Notes: a model not told the origin generated them from the sequence alone. 64,000 nt of DNA from JAVBOD01 sp031551045 (GCA_031551045.1 JAVBOD010000006.1:1-64000), one strand, 5' to 3'; shown: positions 53,719 through 62,181, counted from the first letter of the stretch. Translations and numbers: made by a program.

Positions 53719-55800
53719 ATGCAGCCTCTTACTTTAAAACATATCGAAAAAACACTGGTACGTCAGCATAACCAATCGTGGTGCGGCTTAGCGTGCTTGG
53801 CATCTATTGTAAAATATTTTGGAGGCAACATTCCGCAGGAAAAACTGCAAGCACAAAGCGGGACATCGCTTACCGGCACCACCTTGTTAGGTTTGTATCA
53901 AGCAGCTAACAACATAGGTTTAGCAGCCGAAGGCTTCGAAGCAGAAATTGAAAACCTTCAGGAAATTACCGCTCCGGCTATTTTACATGTAACCTTAGAC
54001 GACGGGTTGGAACACTATGTGGTTTGTTACGGGCATTCACCAAGCGGTTTTGTGATTGGCGATCCGGCAAAAGGCATCGCTATTATGACGGAAAAGGATG
54101 TTGAGCATTTCTGGAAAAGTAAAAAACTATTATTGGTTGAAAAAGGAGAAAAATTTCAAACAACGAGCGATGTAGCCAAACATAAACAGGCATGGTTAAA
54201 ATCGTTGTTAAAGCCCGATATATCCATTCTTTCCATTATCGCCGTACTTGGCATGGTGGTGTCGGTTGCCGGTATTTCGCTGGCCATCTTTTCGCAAAAA
54301 CTCATCGACCAGATTTTACCGGCTAAAGATTTTCAAAAATTGTGGGTGGGTGTGATCGTTTTAGGCTTGCTGTTATTGGCTAAAAATGGCTTGGGCTATC
54401 TTCGTGGCGTATTAGTGGCGCGGCAAAGTAAAGATTTTTCGAACCGTATTGTCGGGAGTTTCTACAATCTGATTTTATATCTTCCCAAATCATTTTTCGA
54501 CAGTCTGAAAACCGGTGAAATTACTGCCCGTCTGAACGATGCTTCGCGCATCCAGCGGACGATAAACTATGCTTCAGGTACTTTACTCGTCGATATATTA
54601 ACGGTTGTTATCTGCACCGTTTTACTATTCAACTATTGGTGGGCAAGCGGCGTGGTCACGCTCATCGGCGCGTTACTTTTTGCACTTATATTTATGGAAT
54701 ACAGTAAAAAAATTATTGCCGGACAGCGTAGCGTGATGATGTCGTATGCCGGCGCCGAAAGTAATTTTTTCGATACGGTACAGGGCGTAGAAGTCATTAA
54801 GTCGAATAATAAGGAAGACTTTTTTACAAACTACACCAAGCATATTTACGCTACCTTTCAAACATCCATTTATGATTTGGCACTACTGGGAAACCGCGTG
54901 GGATTCCGTGTAGAAAATGTAGGAACATTAGCTATCCTCGGCGTCATTGTTTTCAGTTCTTTTGCCGTATTGCACGATGTGTTGAGTTTAGGAGCGTTAG
55001 TCGCCGTATTATCATTGTCAGCCTCTGTTATTAATTCGTCTGCATCTTTATCGGGCGCTTATATAACGCTGCAAGAAGCAAAAGTAGCCTATGACCGGCT
55101 TTATGAGTTTGTAAGTATGGACAAAGAAAGCGATGAGGTCGTACCTCGAAAAGAAACCGAAACAATAGAAACATTGCAGGTGAAAAATATTCGCTTCCGC
55201 TTTCCCGGGCGTCCGTTACTTTTAAATGATGTAAACTTTACCGCCCATAAAGGAAAGCTCACAGCTATTCTGGGTGAAATCGGTTGTGGGAAAAGTACAT
55301 TGTTACAAATTTTACAACGATTCTATGACGTAGAAGCCGGTGAAATAGTAATGGATGACATTCCGTGGAAATCCTTTCCGCTAAACGATTGGCGTGAAAG
55401 AATAGGCGTTATGCCGCAACACATTAAACTATTCAATGCATCACTCATTGAAAATATTTGCCTGACAAACGATGAAGAAAATATCAAGAGATGTTTGGAT
55501 TTTTGTGAGCAATTAGGTATCGGTATTTATTTTAATAACTTGCCATTAGGTACTCTTACCCGAGTGGGGGAGGACGGCATCAATCTATCGGGTGGGCAAC
55601 GCCAATTGGTAGGGCTGTGCCGCGCTTTATATAAAAATCCCGCTATCCTTCTATTGGACGAACCGACAAACAATATGGACAAATCTACCATTCAGTTTGT
55701 GTGGAATTTATTGGAGCGTGAAAAACATCAACGCATTTGTGTACTGGTTACGCACAATGAAGTATTGGCTGCAAAAGCGGAACTGGTGATTAATCTATAA
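53719..55800 (+). CDS. C39-peptidase-containing ABC transporter (peptide exporter/processor)
   Basis: The 693-residue protein joins three modules. An N-terminal C39 peptidase has Q16, C22 in QSWCGLACLASI, H99 in LEHYVV and D115 in VIGDPAKG. Six membrane helices (about 165-440) follow. The ATPase has Walker A LGEIGCGKSTLL, signature LSGGQRQ and Walker B AILLLDEPTN, with a TH switch. Such PCAT transporters cut leaders after Gly-Gly and export the core across the inner membrane. Substrates are most likely the peptides encoded at 50703 and 51414. Its last 57 bases and downstream sequence are repeated at 56788. Confidence 0.94.
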   Translation: MQPLTLKHIEKTLVRQHNQSWCGLACLASIVKYFGGNIPQEKLQAQSGTSLTGTTLLGLYQAANNIGLAAEGFEAEIENLQEITAPAILHVTLDDGLEHYVVCYGHSPSGFVIGDPAKGIAIMTEKDVEHFWKSKKLLLVEKGEKFQTTSDVAKHKQAWLKSLLKPDISILSIIAVLGMVVSVAGISLAIFSQKLIDQILPAKDFQKLWVGVIVLGLLLLAKNGLGYLRGVLVARQSKDFSNRIVGSFYNLILYLPKSFFDSLKTGEITARLNDASRIQRTINYASGTLLVDILTVVICTVLLFNYWWASGVVTLIGALLFALIFMEYSKKIIAGQRSVMMSYAGAESNFFDTVQGVEVIKSNNKEDFFTNYTKHIYATFQTSIYDLALLGNRVGFRVENVGTLAILGVIVFSSFAVLHDVLSLGALVAVLSLSASVINSSASLSGAYITLQEAKVAYDRLYEFVSMDKESDEVVPRKETETIETLQVKNIRFRFPGRPLLLNDVNFTAHKGKLTAILGEIGCGKSTLLQILQRFYDVEAGEIVMDDIPWKSFPLNDWRERIGVMPQHIKLFNASLIENICLTNDEENIKRCLDFCEQLGIGIYFNNLPLGTLTRVGEDGINLSGGQRQLVGLCRALYKNPAILLLDEPTNNMDKSTIQFVWNLLEREKHQRICVLVTHNEVLAAKAELVINL

Positions 55801-55881
55801 GAATAATCAACTAAGAACAAAAGCCGGTAAAAGCAATTCTTTAGTGGGAAATGACTGTAAATTCTTCTTAGTCCCTTTTTT
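55744..55881 (+). repeat. Direct repeat, left copy (exporter 3' end plus spacer)
   Basis: About 138 bp from ctggttacgc, spanning the last codons of the exporter and the following spacer. The right copy is at 56788-56926 with only about six differences and one indel. The two enclose the gene at 55902-56786. Confidence 0.85.
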
Positions 55882-55901
55882 ATTAATTGTTTAAAAATAG
55901 C

Positions 55902-56786
55902 ATGAAATATCAATTATTAACAGTTCTTCTCTTGAACGTATTTTTCTCAGTCGGTTTAACAGCACAAATAATAATTGCCGACGCTGAAACAAAGGAGGTT
56001 TTTCCCTACGTTACAGTAATCTTCCTTAAAGAACAAAAGGGAATCTATACTGACGAACAGGGCAGATTTATTGTACCTACAGAATATCACGAAAAGGATA
56101 GTATTCTCCTGCAAATGATGGGGTATCATGACTTACGGACAATCATTGCCTCCTTATCCGGAACTGTTTATTTAACCCCAAAAACGTATGTACTGAACGA
56201 AGTAGTAATACGCCCTCTAAAAGTACATACAAGAATAGTGGGAGATCTAAAAAAAAGAAGAAGAGAAGTGTTTGGAAGGTGGTATGATAAAGCAAGTGGA
56301 AAACCCGTGTTTGACCCAACTATTATAGCAACCTATGTCAGTAGCAATAAATATCAGTTGTGTCCCATCGAAAAATTGTATTATCGCTACCAAGTGCAAG
56401 ATAAGTCGGTAAGTTTTATAGTACGCCCACAAATTTACAGTGTAACCAGCGACGGAAAACCCGGTGTATCCTTGCTAAACAAAAGTCAAGTGATAGAACT
56501 GCGGGGTCAAGGGATATTGGAAGTCAACATTCGAGATGAATGGATTTCCCTGCCTCCCGAAGGAATATTTGTGGCGATGGAAATCATCCAAGAGATTAAT
56601 AACAAGAGTGAGGAAAGTTCGCATGAAGAGCCATTTCCAATCTTTCCTGTTACATCTCGGAAGTTGGAAACATTTTTTATTGATATTAATAAAATATATG
56701 AATGGCAACTTATCGGTTTTCCAGAAAATAATTCACACATAAAATATCCGTTTGCCATAGGCATTAGAGAAAATAATAAGAATTAG
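55902..56786 (+). CDS. Secreted protein with carboxypeptidase-like regulatory domain
   Basis: The 294-residue protein has a signal peptide ending near VGLTAQ (residue 22). A carboxypeptidase-regulatory-like domain follows (IIIADAETKEVFPYVTVIFLKEQKGIYTDEQGRF ... LNEVVIRP), of the type seen at the N-terminus of SusC proteins but here without a barrel. The remaining 190 residues are of unknown type (RREVFGRWYDKASGKPVFDPTIIATYVSSNKY). I use ATG 55902. It lies between the two repeat copies, behind the exporter, and may be an envelope accessory of the peptide system. Confidence 0.7.
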   Translation: MKYQLLTVLLLNVFFSVGLTAQIIIADAETKEVFPYVTVIFLKEQKGIYTDEQGRFIVPTEYHEKDSILLQMMGYHDLRTIIASLSGTVYLTPKTYVLNEVVIRPLKVHTRIVGDLKKRRREVFGRWYDKASGKPVFDPTIIATYVSSNKYQLCPIEKLYYRYQVQDKSVSFIVRPQIYSVTSDGKPGVSLLNKSQVIELRGQGILEVNIRDEWISLPPEGIFVAMEIIQEINNKSEESSHEEPFPIFPVTSRKLETFFIDINKIYEWQLIGFPENNSHIKYPFAIGIRENNKN

Positions 56787-56787
56787 G

Positions 56788-56842
56788 CTGGTTACGCACA
56801 ATGAAGTACTGGCTGCAAAAGCGGAACTGGTGATTAATCTAT
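56788..56842 (+). pseudogene. Remnant of exporter gene 3' end
   Basis: This stretch keeps, in frame, the last 18 codons of the C39 exporter (LVTHNEVLAAKAELVINL, then TAA) with no gene body before it. It is the start of the right repeat copy. It indicates either a former second exporter gene, now deleted, or an insertion that duplicated the target region. Confidence 0.8.
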
Positions 56843-56926
56843 AAGAATAATCAACTAAGAACAAAAGCCGGTAAAAGCAATTCTTTAGCGGGAAATGACT
56901 GCAAATTATTGCTTAGTCCATTTTTT
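56788..56926 (+). repeat. Direct repeat, right copy
   Basis: About 139 bp matching 55744-55881. It ends in a T-run close to the promoter of the ferredoxin gene at 56959-56990. Confidence 0.85.
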
Positions 56927-56958
56927 TGATAAATATGTCTTATCGCGAATACCAACAA

Positions 56959-56990
56959 TTTGCTATTTCAATATAAAAGTACTACATTTG
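56959..56990 (+). promoter_or_regulatory. Promoter of the 2-oxoacid oxidoreductase operon
   Basis: TTTG at 56959-56962 and TACATTTG at 56983-56990 are 20 nt apart, the consensus Bacteroidota arrangement. A half-copy of the creD operator (aaaagtact) overlaps it, probably by chance. Confidence 0.6.
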
Positions 56991-57072
56991 CGATGCGAAA
57001 AATTACATTTTTTTGAAAAAAGCTTGTAGTTTGCTTTCATATAGTAATCAAATCATAAAAAAGAAAAAAAAT

Positions 57073-57294
57073 ATGGCACTTAAAGGAGCAATAGTGGTGG
57101 ATAACGAAAAATGCAAAGGTTGCAGCGTGTGTGTTGTCAACTGTCCCACCAAAGTGATCGCATTGGCAAAGGAAGTGAATGCGAAGGGATATAATTATGC
57201 CTATATGCTGAATCCCGAAGCATGTACCGGTTGTACGAACTGCGCAACGGTTTGTCCCGATTCGTGCATTACGGTTTATCGCGTAAAAGTATAA
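57073..57294 (+). CDS. 2-oxoacid:ferredoxin oxidoreductase, delta (ferredoxin) subunit
   Basis: The 73-residue ferredoxin has two [4Fe-4S] motifs, CKGCSVCVVNC and CTGCTNCATVC. It passes electrons from the TPP enzyme to free ferredoxin. ATG 57073 (MALKGAIVVDNEKC) is preferred; the longer frame begins with an unrelated Lys-rich stretch. First gene of the four-gene unit delta-alpha-beta-gamma. Confidence 0.9.
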   Translation: MALKGAIVVDNEKCKGCSVCVVNCPTKVIALAKEVNAKGYNYAYMLNPEACTGCTNCATVCPDSCITVYRVKV

Positions 57295-57396
57295 ACCAAT
57301 TCAAAGATTCAACCATTCCACGATTTCATCATTTTTGAATCGTTGAATTTTGGAATCATTGAATTATTGAATTTAAAAATCTGAAAATTAAATAAT

Positions 57397-58479
57397 ATGG
57401 CAGAGAAAAAACTCCTGAAAGGAAATGAAGTGATTGCGCTGGCAGCTATCCGTTGCGGTTGCGATGGCTATTTCGGATATCCGATAACCCCCCAATCCGA
57501 AATTATGGAAACGCTCATGGAAGAAAAACCATGGGAAACTACCGGTATGGTAGTATTGCAAGCCGAAAGCGAAACCTCGTCTATCAACATGTTGTATGGC
57601 GGCGCCGCCACCGGCAAAAAAGTAATGACCTCGTCGAGCAGCCCCGGTATCAGTTTGATGACCGAAGGCTTGAGCTACTTAGCCGGAGCGGAACTTCCGT
57701 GTTTGGTGGTAAACGTAGTGCGCGGCGGCCCGGGCTTAGGAACTATCCAACCGGCGCAAAGCGACTATTTTCAAGCGACTAAAGGCGGCGGACATGGCGA
57801 CTATCATATGATTGTGCTTGCGCCTGCATCGGTACAGGAAATGAACGACTTTGTGGATGTAGGTTTCGAACTCGCTTTCAAATACCGCAATCCTGCGCTG
57901 ATTTTGGCTGACGGCGTGATTGGCCAAATGATGGAAAAAGTAGAACTGAGCCCCGAAAAACCGCGTTGGACGGAAGCGGAAATTCAAAAAATGTCGGGCG
58001 ACTGGGCTTGCCTCGGAAAAACGAAAGACCGTGCGCGCCACGTCATCACCTCGCTGGCATTGGAAGCCGACGTGCAGGAACGCTTCAATTTAAAACTGAT
58101 AGAGAAATACAATAAAATTCGTGAAAACGAAACACGTTTCGAGAGAATCAACTGCGACGATGCCGAATACCTGATTGTGGCCTATGGCGCCATGTCGCGT
58201 ATTTGCCAGGAAACCGTAGAAATGGCACGCGCGCAAGGCATCAAACTCGGTTTGTTGCGCCCCATCACCCTGTTCCCGTATCCCACAAAAGCGATTCAAG
58301 CATTGGTGCCGCAACTGAAAGGCGTACTTTCGGTAGAATTGAGTGCCGGACAAATGGTAGAAGATGTTCGCTTGGCGGTAAACGGCAAGGTGCCGGTAGA
58401 ACATTACGGCCGCTTGGGCGGTATGGTTCCCGATCCGGGACAAGTATTGGATGCGTTGAAAAAGACGTTTTCGTTATAA
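57397..58479 (+). CDS. vorB: 2-oxoacid:ferredoxin oxidoreductase alpha subunit (VorB type)
   Basis: The 360-residue pyrimidine-binding subunit opens LKGNEVIALAAIRCGCDGYFGYPITPQSEIME. Then come SSSSPGISLMTEGLSYLAGAELP and VRGGPGLGTIQPAQSDYFQATKGGGHGDYH, diagnostic of the KorA/VorB group that oxidises branched-chain or other 2-oxoacids to acyl-CoA. The C-terminal part (LRPITLFPYPTKAIQAL, VELSAGQMVEDVRLAV) is complete. Which oxoacid is used cannot be decided from sequence; VorB is the usual name for this Bacteroidales form. Confidence 0.88.
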   Translation: MAEKKLLKGNEVIALAAIRCGCDGYFGYPITPQSEIMETLMEEKPWETTGMVVLQAESETSSINMLYGGAATGKKVMTSSSSPGISLMTEGLSYLAGAELPCLVVNVVRGGPGLGTIQPAQSDYFQATKGGGHGDYHMIVLAPASVQEMNDFVDVGFELAFKYRNPALILADGVIGQMMEKVELSPEKPRWTEAEIQKMSGDWACLGKTKDRARHVITSLALEADVQERFNLKLIEKYNKIRENETRFERINCDDAEYLIVAYGAMSRICQETVEMARAQGIKLGLLRPITLFPYPTKAIQALVPQLKGVLSVELSAGQMVEDVRLAVNGKVPVEHYGRLGGMVPDPGQVLDALKKTFSL

Positions 58480-58509
58480 TAGTTTATCCATTTCATAAAA
58501 AGAAAGACT

Positions 58510-59271
58510 ATGGACATAAAAGACATCATAAAACCAGAAAATAAAGTGTACAGCAAAACGCCGGTGTTGACCGACACGGTAATGCACTATTGCCCCGGTT
58601 GCACCCATGGCGAAGTACACAAACTCATTGCCGAAGTTATCGAAGAAATGGGTATCCAGGAGAAAACAGTCGGCGTGTCACCGGTAGGTTGTGCCGTATT
58701 TGCATACAACTACCTCGATATCGATTGGGAACAGGCTGCTCACGGACGCGCTCCGGCGGTGGCCACGGCTATCAAACGCCTGAATCCCGATAAGTATGTA
58801 TTCACTTACCAAGGCGATGGCGACCTGGCCTCTATCGGTACGGCCGAAATCATGCACGCCTGCAACCGTGGCGAGAACATAGTGGTTGTTTTCATCAACA
58901 ATGCCATCTACGGCATGACAGGCGGACAAATGGCCCCGACTACCTTGATAGGACAAGTAACCGCCACTACGCCTTACGGACGTAATGCAGAGCTAAACGG
59001 CCACCCGTTGCGCATTACCGAACTCATTGCACAATTGAAAGGCACTTGCTACGTAACCCGCCAATCGGCTCAAACGCCGGCAGCTGCCCGCAAAGCGAAA
59101 AAAGCGATTCGCAAAGCATTCGAAAATTCGGCCTTGAAAAAAGGAACTTCATTTATAGAAGTAGTGGGCACTTGTAATTCCGGTTGGAAGCTGACTCCGG
59201 TAGATTCCAATAAATGGATGGAAGAAAACATGTTCCCCGAATATCCGTTGGGAGATATAAAAGACGAGTAA
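58510..59271 (+). CDS. 2-oxoacid:ferredoxin oxidoreductase beta subunit (TPP-binding)
   Basis: The 253-residue TPP subunit has MHYCPGCTHGEVHKLIAEV, SPVGCAVFAYNYLDID and HGRAPAVATAIKRLNP. The thiamine-diphosphate motif runs TYQGDGDLASIGTAEIMHAC ... NNAIYGMTGGQMAPTT. It pairs with the alpha subunit encoded 30 nt upstream. A long hairpin element separates it from the gamma gene. Confidence 0.93.
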   Translation: MDIKDIIKPENKVYSKTPVLTDTVMHYCPGCTHGEVHKLIAEVIEEMGIQEKTVGVSPVGCAVFAYNYLDIDWEQAAHGRAPAVATAIKRLNPDKYVFTYQGDGDLASIGTAEIMHACNRGENIVVVFINNAIYGMTGGQMAPTTLIGQVTATTPYGRNAELNGHPLRITELIAQLKGTCYVTRQSAQTPAAARKAKKAIRKAFENSALKKGTSFIEVVGTCNSGWKLTPVDSNKWMEENMFPEYPLGDIKDE

Positions 59272-59277
59272 GAGCCC

Positions 59278-59421
59278 CACTCCCGACCTCTCCCCAAAAG
59301 GGAGAGGAGATATGAGAGGCTTTTAATAATTAATTGCTACTTTAAAAAATGAGCAAAAAATAAAATCAGAGTCACAGGCCCATACGCTCCCTTCTCCTTT
59401 GGAGAGGGTTGGGGAGAGGCT
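59278..59421. repeat. Inverted GC-rich element between beta and gamma genes
   Basis: Left segment 59278-59310 contains the hairpin cctctccc-caaaa-gggagagg. Right segment 59386-59421 (cttctcctttggagagggtt, ggggag) is its imperfect inverse, 144 bp in all. A direct word gagaggcttttaat follows each segment. It lies inside an operon, so it may modulate expression of the gamma subunit. Confidence 0.65.
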
Positions 59422-59437
59422 TTTAATTTGAAATAAT

Positions 59438-59983
59438 ATGAAAGAAGAAATTATCATAGCAGGATTCGGAGGACAAGGCGTTCTCTCGATGGGAAAAATA
59501 TTGGCTTACTCGGGTATCATGCAAGACATGGAAGTAACATGGATGCCTTCGTACGGCCCCGAAATGCGCGGCGGCACAGCCAACGTAACAGTCGTATTGA
59601 GCAGCAACCGCATCAGTTCGCCGATTGTGAACAAATGCGACACGGCTATCATCCTTAACCAACAATCGTTGGATAAGTTTGAAAACACGGTACGCCCGGG
59701 CGGCATGCTATTGTACGATCCGAACGGTATTACCAAGCCGCCGGTACGCAAAGACATTACAGTTTGCAAAATCGAAGCGGCCGAAGAAGCCGCCAAGATG
59801 GGCAACGCCAAAGCCTACAACATGGTGGTGTTGGGAGCATACCTGAAAAAACGCCCCGTAGTGAAAATGGAAAACGTGATTGCCGGTTTGAAAAAATCGT
59901 TGCCCGAACGCCACCACAAACTCATCCCGATGAACGAACAGGCCATTCAACGTGGTATGGAAGCGGTGCAAGAGGTGAAATAA
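59438..59983 (+). CDS. 2-oxoacid:ferredoxin oxidoreductase gamma subunit
   Basis: The 181-residue catalytic-domain gamma subunit has EEIIIAGFGGQGVLSMGKILAYSG, then TWMPSYGPEMRGGTANVTVVLS and SPIVNKCDTAIILNQQSLDKF, the conserved blocks of the family. It completes the four-subunit enzyme. Separated from the beta gene by 166 bp containing the inverted element above. Confidence 0.93.
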   Translation: MKEEIIIAGFGGQGVLSMGKILAYSGIMQDMEVTWMPSYGPEMRGGTANVTVVLSSNRISSPIVNKCDTAIILNQQSLDKFENTVRPGGMLLYDPNGITKPPVRKDITVCKIEAAEEAAKMGNAKAYNMVVLGAYLKKRPVVKMENVIAGLKKSLPERHHKLIPMNEQAIQRGMEAVQEVK

Positions 59984-60011
59984 AGCTCTACATAAAGTTA
60001 TTTAACCGTCT

Positions 60012-60671
60012 ATGTTTAAAAAAAGTATATTATTTATTCTCTGTTGTTTAACGACCATAGTTGTTACCGCACAGGATGCCAAATCCCATATAGAAGCGTT
60101 TGTTAAGAAAATGAATGCATATCCCATCGTGGAAATGAATTTTATTGCAAAATTCGAAAATTTGCAAGACAATGCCACCGAAGAACATCGGGGAACACTT
60201 CTATATAGCGGTAATAAATTCCGGATACTTATGGGCGAGATAGAAGTGTATTGTGATGGAAAAAGCAAATGGTTCTATAACAAACCGGTCGATGAAGTAA
60301 CTATTTTCCCGGCTGGTGAAGCTATGGACATTACGGATAATCCGTTGGCATATATTACTGCAAACTATAAAAATGGTTTTAAATATAAACAAAAACCGGA
60401 TAGGACAGAGGATGGGAAGCAACTGAAAGAAATAGAGATGTTTCCTAATGATCGGAAAAGCAACTACATCTCTATTATTCTTACATTTGAAGCGAAAAGT
60501 TTGAGTCCCTATATCATTAATTACAATACGAAAGACGGCATTCGCTACACGGTTAAAGTGATTAATTTTGCATCGAGTGTGACCAATATAGAGGACGGCA
60601 GTTTTATTTATCCGGCTCAACGTTATCCGAACGCGGAAGTGGTGGACTTGAGAGGGAACAATCTAAAATAA
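60012..60671 (+). CDS. LolA-like outer-membrane lipoprotein carrier protein
   Basis: The 219-residue protein has signal peptide FILCCLTTIVVTAQ (cut near residue 21) and a LolA-like half-barrel pattern: MNAYPIVEMNFIAKFENLQDNATEEHRGTLLYSGNKFRI, EVYCDGKSKWFYNKPVDEVTI, and the late YTVKVINFASSV ... FIYPAQRYPNAEVVDLR. LolA ferries lipoproteins through the periplasm. Bacteroidota carry several homologues, so this may serve a subset or another lipid substrate. Confidence 0.82.
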   Translation: MFKKSILFILCCLTTIVVTAQDAKSHIEAFVKKMNAYPIVEMNFIAKFENLQDNATEEHRGTLLYSGNKFRILMGEIEVYCDGKSKWFYNKPVDEVTIFPAGEAMDITDNPLAYITANYKNGFKYKQKPDRTEDGKQLKEIEMFPNDRKSNYISIILTFEAKSLSPYIINYNTKDGIRYTVKVINFASSVTNIEDGSFIYPAQRYPNAEVVDLRGNNLK

Positions 60672-60699
60672 AGAATTATACTCACTAGAGTTCAAAAGT

Positions 60700-60747
60700 T
60701 TATACGTAAAAAGCGGAATTTTAAGTAATTCCGCTTTTTACGTATAA
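60700..60747. terminator. Strong bidirectional hairpin terminator
   Basis: A perfect 21-bp inverted repeat, arms 60700-60720 and 60727-60747, loop ttaagt, with A5 and T5 runs inside the stem. It separates the convergent LolA-like and histone-like genes. Confidence 0.85.
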
Positions 60748-60761
60748 GTGACTAAAGAATC

Positions 60762-61856
60762 TTATTCGTCATCGTCTTCTTCAGCGGCAAAGGCCGGATT
60801 ATTTTCATCATCGGTATCGGTGTCCGTTTCCGGGAAATCAGGATCTCCAGAATCGCCGCCTCCGCCGAATATTACCTTTTCAACTTCATCATAATCATCC
60901 ACTTTTACATCTACTTTTACCAAATAAACGGTATCGGGCAGGTCGAGGGTAATAGCATGAAAATAGGTGCCATCCGGTTTGGTTACTTTCATGATCTCAT
61001 CCATGTAGTCGATGTATCCGTGCGGATATTTTTCTTTTAGCTCGGCCATGAGCTCAGGAGAAAGGTTCTTAAAGCTGACGACTAAACGTCGTTTCGTACC
61101 GGTTGCCGAGTAGGGGCGGGTAGCCGGTGCCGGTTTTGTAACGTTTTTCGTTGTTTCTTCTGTTTTTTGAGATTTTGTTACGTTGGTTGCTTTCTTACTA
61201 ATACTTTCATTAACATTTTTGGGTTCTTTCATCACGGGATCCTTCTGCATTGTTTTATTTTTTACTTCTATTTTTTGAATGGTCTTTACAGGTTTTACGG
61301 GAACGGCCATTTTCTTCGGCTCCGCTTTTATGCCTATTTTAGTTGTTTTTATTGATTTTTCCGGAACGATTATTTTTTTAGATTCCGCCTTTTTTACGGC
61401 CTTAACCGGGGCTGCCTTGAGGGGAGTCTTTGTTCTTTGCTTTACTACTTTAGCGGGAGCTTGTTTTTTCAGGGGCTTCTTGGCCGGAACAGGTTTCGTT
61501 ACTTTTTTGACAGCCTTTTTGGCTGGAGTTAGTTGTTTTTTAGCCAGCGTTTTAACTGTTTTCTTCGGAGTCGTTTTTTTCACCGGCGCTTGCTTTTTAA
61601 CCGTTGGCTTGACGGGAGCTTTTTTTACGGGTTTAGCCTTAGGAACTACTTTTTTAGTTACCTTTTTCACCGGCTTTGTTGTTTTTACTACTTTTTTTGA
61701 AATTTTTGTAGTTTTCTTTGCTACAGGTTTTGCCGGCGCTTTTTTTGCCGGTTTAGAAACCGTCTTTTTGACCGGTTTTTGAGTCGTTTTTTTTACAGGT
61801 TTTGTCACCTTATTCTTAGCTGTAGCGCCTTTTTTTATAACCTTTTTTGCTCCCAT
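60762..61856 (-). CDS. Histone H1-like Lys/Pro/Ala-rich protein with acidic C-terminal domain
   Basis: The 364-residue protein has two opposite halves. Residues 1 to about 240 are a low-complexity basic tail of KKxxxKPxKK repeats like eukaryotic H1 and bacterial Hc1/AlgP tails. Residues about 250-330 form a folded-looking domain (KRRLVVSFKNLSPELMAELKEKYPHGYIDYMDEIMKVTKPDG ... TVYLVKVDVKVDDYDEVE). The last 35 residues are strongly acidic (DTDTDDENNPAFAAEEDDDE). No signal peptide. A nucleoid-binding role is likely for the tail; the acidic domain could self-shield or bind a partner. Repetitive DNA makes its length prone to change. Confidence 0.75.
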   Translation of the reverse strand: MGAKKVIKKGATAKNKVTKPVKKTTQKPVKKTVSKPAKKAPAKPVAKKTTKISKKVVKTTKPVKKVTKKVVPKAKPVKKAPVKPTVKKQAPVKKTTPKKTVKTLAKKQLTPAKKAVKKVTKPVPAKKPLKKQAPAKVVKQRTKTPLKAAPVKAVKKAESKKIIVPEKSIKTTKIGIKAEPKKMAVPVKPVKTIQKIEVKNKTMQKDPVMKEPKNVNESISKKATNVTKSQKTEETTKNVTKPAPATRPYSATGTKRRLVVSFKNLSPELMAELKEKYPHGYIDYMDEIMKVTKPDGTYFHAITLDLPDTVYLVKVDVKVDDYDEVEKVIFGGGGDSGDPDFPETDTDTDDENNPAFAAEEDDDE

Positions 61857-62181
61857 AATGCATTATTTTTAAGCAATAAAATTTTTGCAATAATACATTA
61901 AAAAATTAAATCCTTAAAAATTTTTTTTAAGACTTTTCAAAATTCGTGGATAATAAGTTGCTTTTTTGCTTTAAACTATATAGTTATGTTTCATTTTGTT
62001 TTTCAAGTTATTGATTTTAAAGACATTGTTATAATAATAACACAATTTATATTATGTTAAATAAATATGTTAATAATTAGTTAATAACTAATGTTATAGA
62101 GCCCTTCAAATATTCCTTCTAATAATATAAATTTGCACGCATTGGAATATCCATTACAAACTAAACTTAAATTTCTTTCTT
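61857..62181. other. 325-bp AT-rich spacer between divergent genes
   Basis: No gene seen. A plus-strand TAAATTTG (62128-62135) lies 46 nt before the lipoprotein gene and is its likely -7 element. A 12-bp palindrome aactatatagtt is at 61974-61985. Long A/T runs near 61915-61930 lie close to the histone-like gene start. Confidence 0.5.

Noticed and set aside
55744..56926. Insertion sequence flanking the 55902 gene
   Set aside because: The flanking repeats are direct, include the end of a neighbouring gene, and no transposase or terminal inverted repeats are present.
56972..56990. Third creD-type operator before the ferredoxin gene
   Set aside because: Only a half site (aaaagtact) is present, without the ttactttg partner at the right spacing.
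61279..61782. 167-residue hydrophobic plus-strand frame
   Set aside because: It is antisense to the Lys-rich repeats of the histone-like gene; Phe/Thr/Gly richness is a by-product of the reversed Lys codons.
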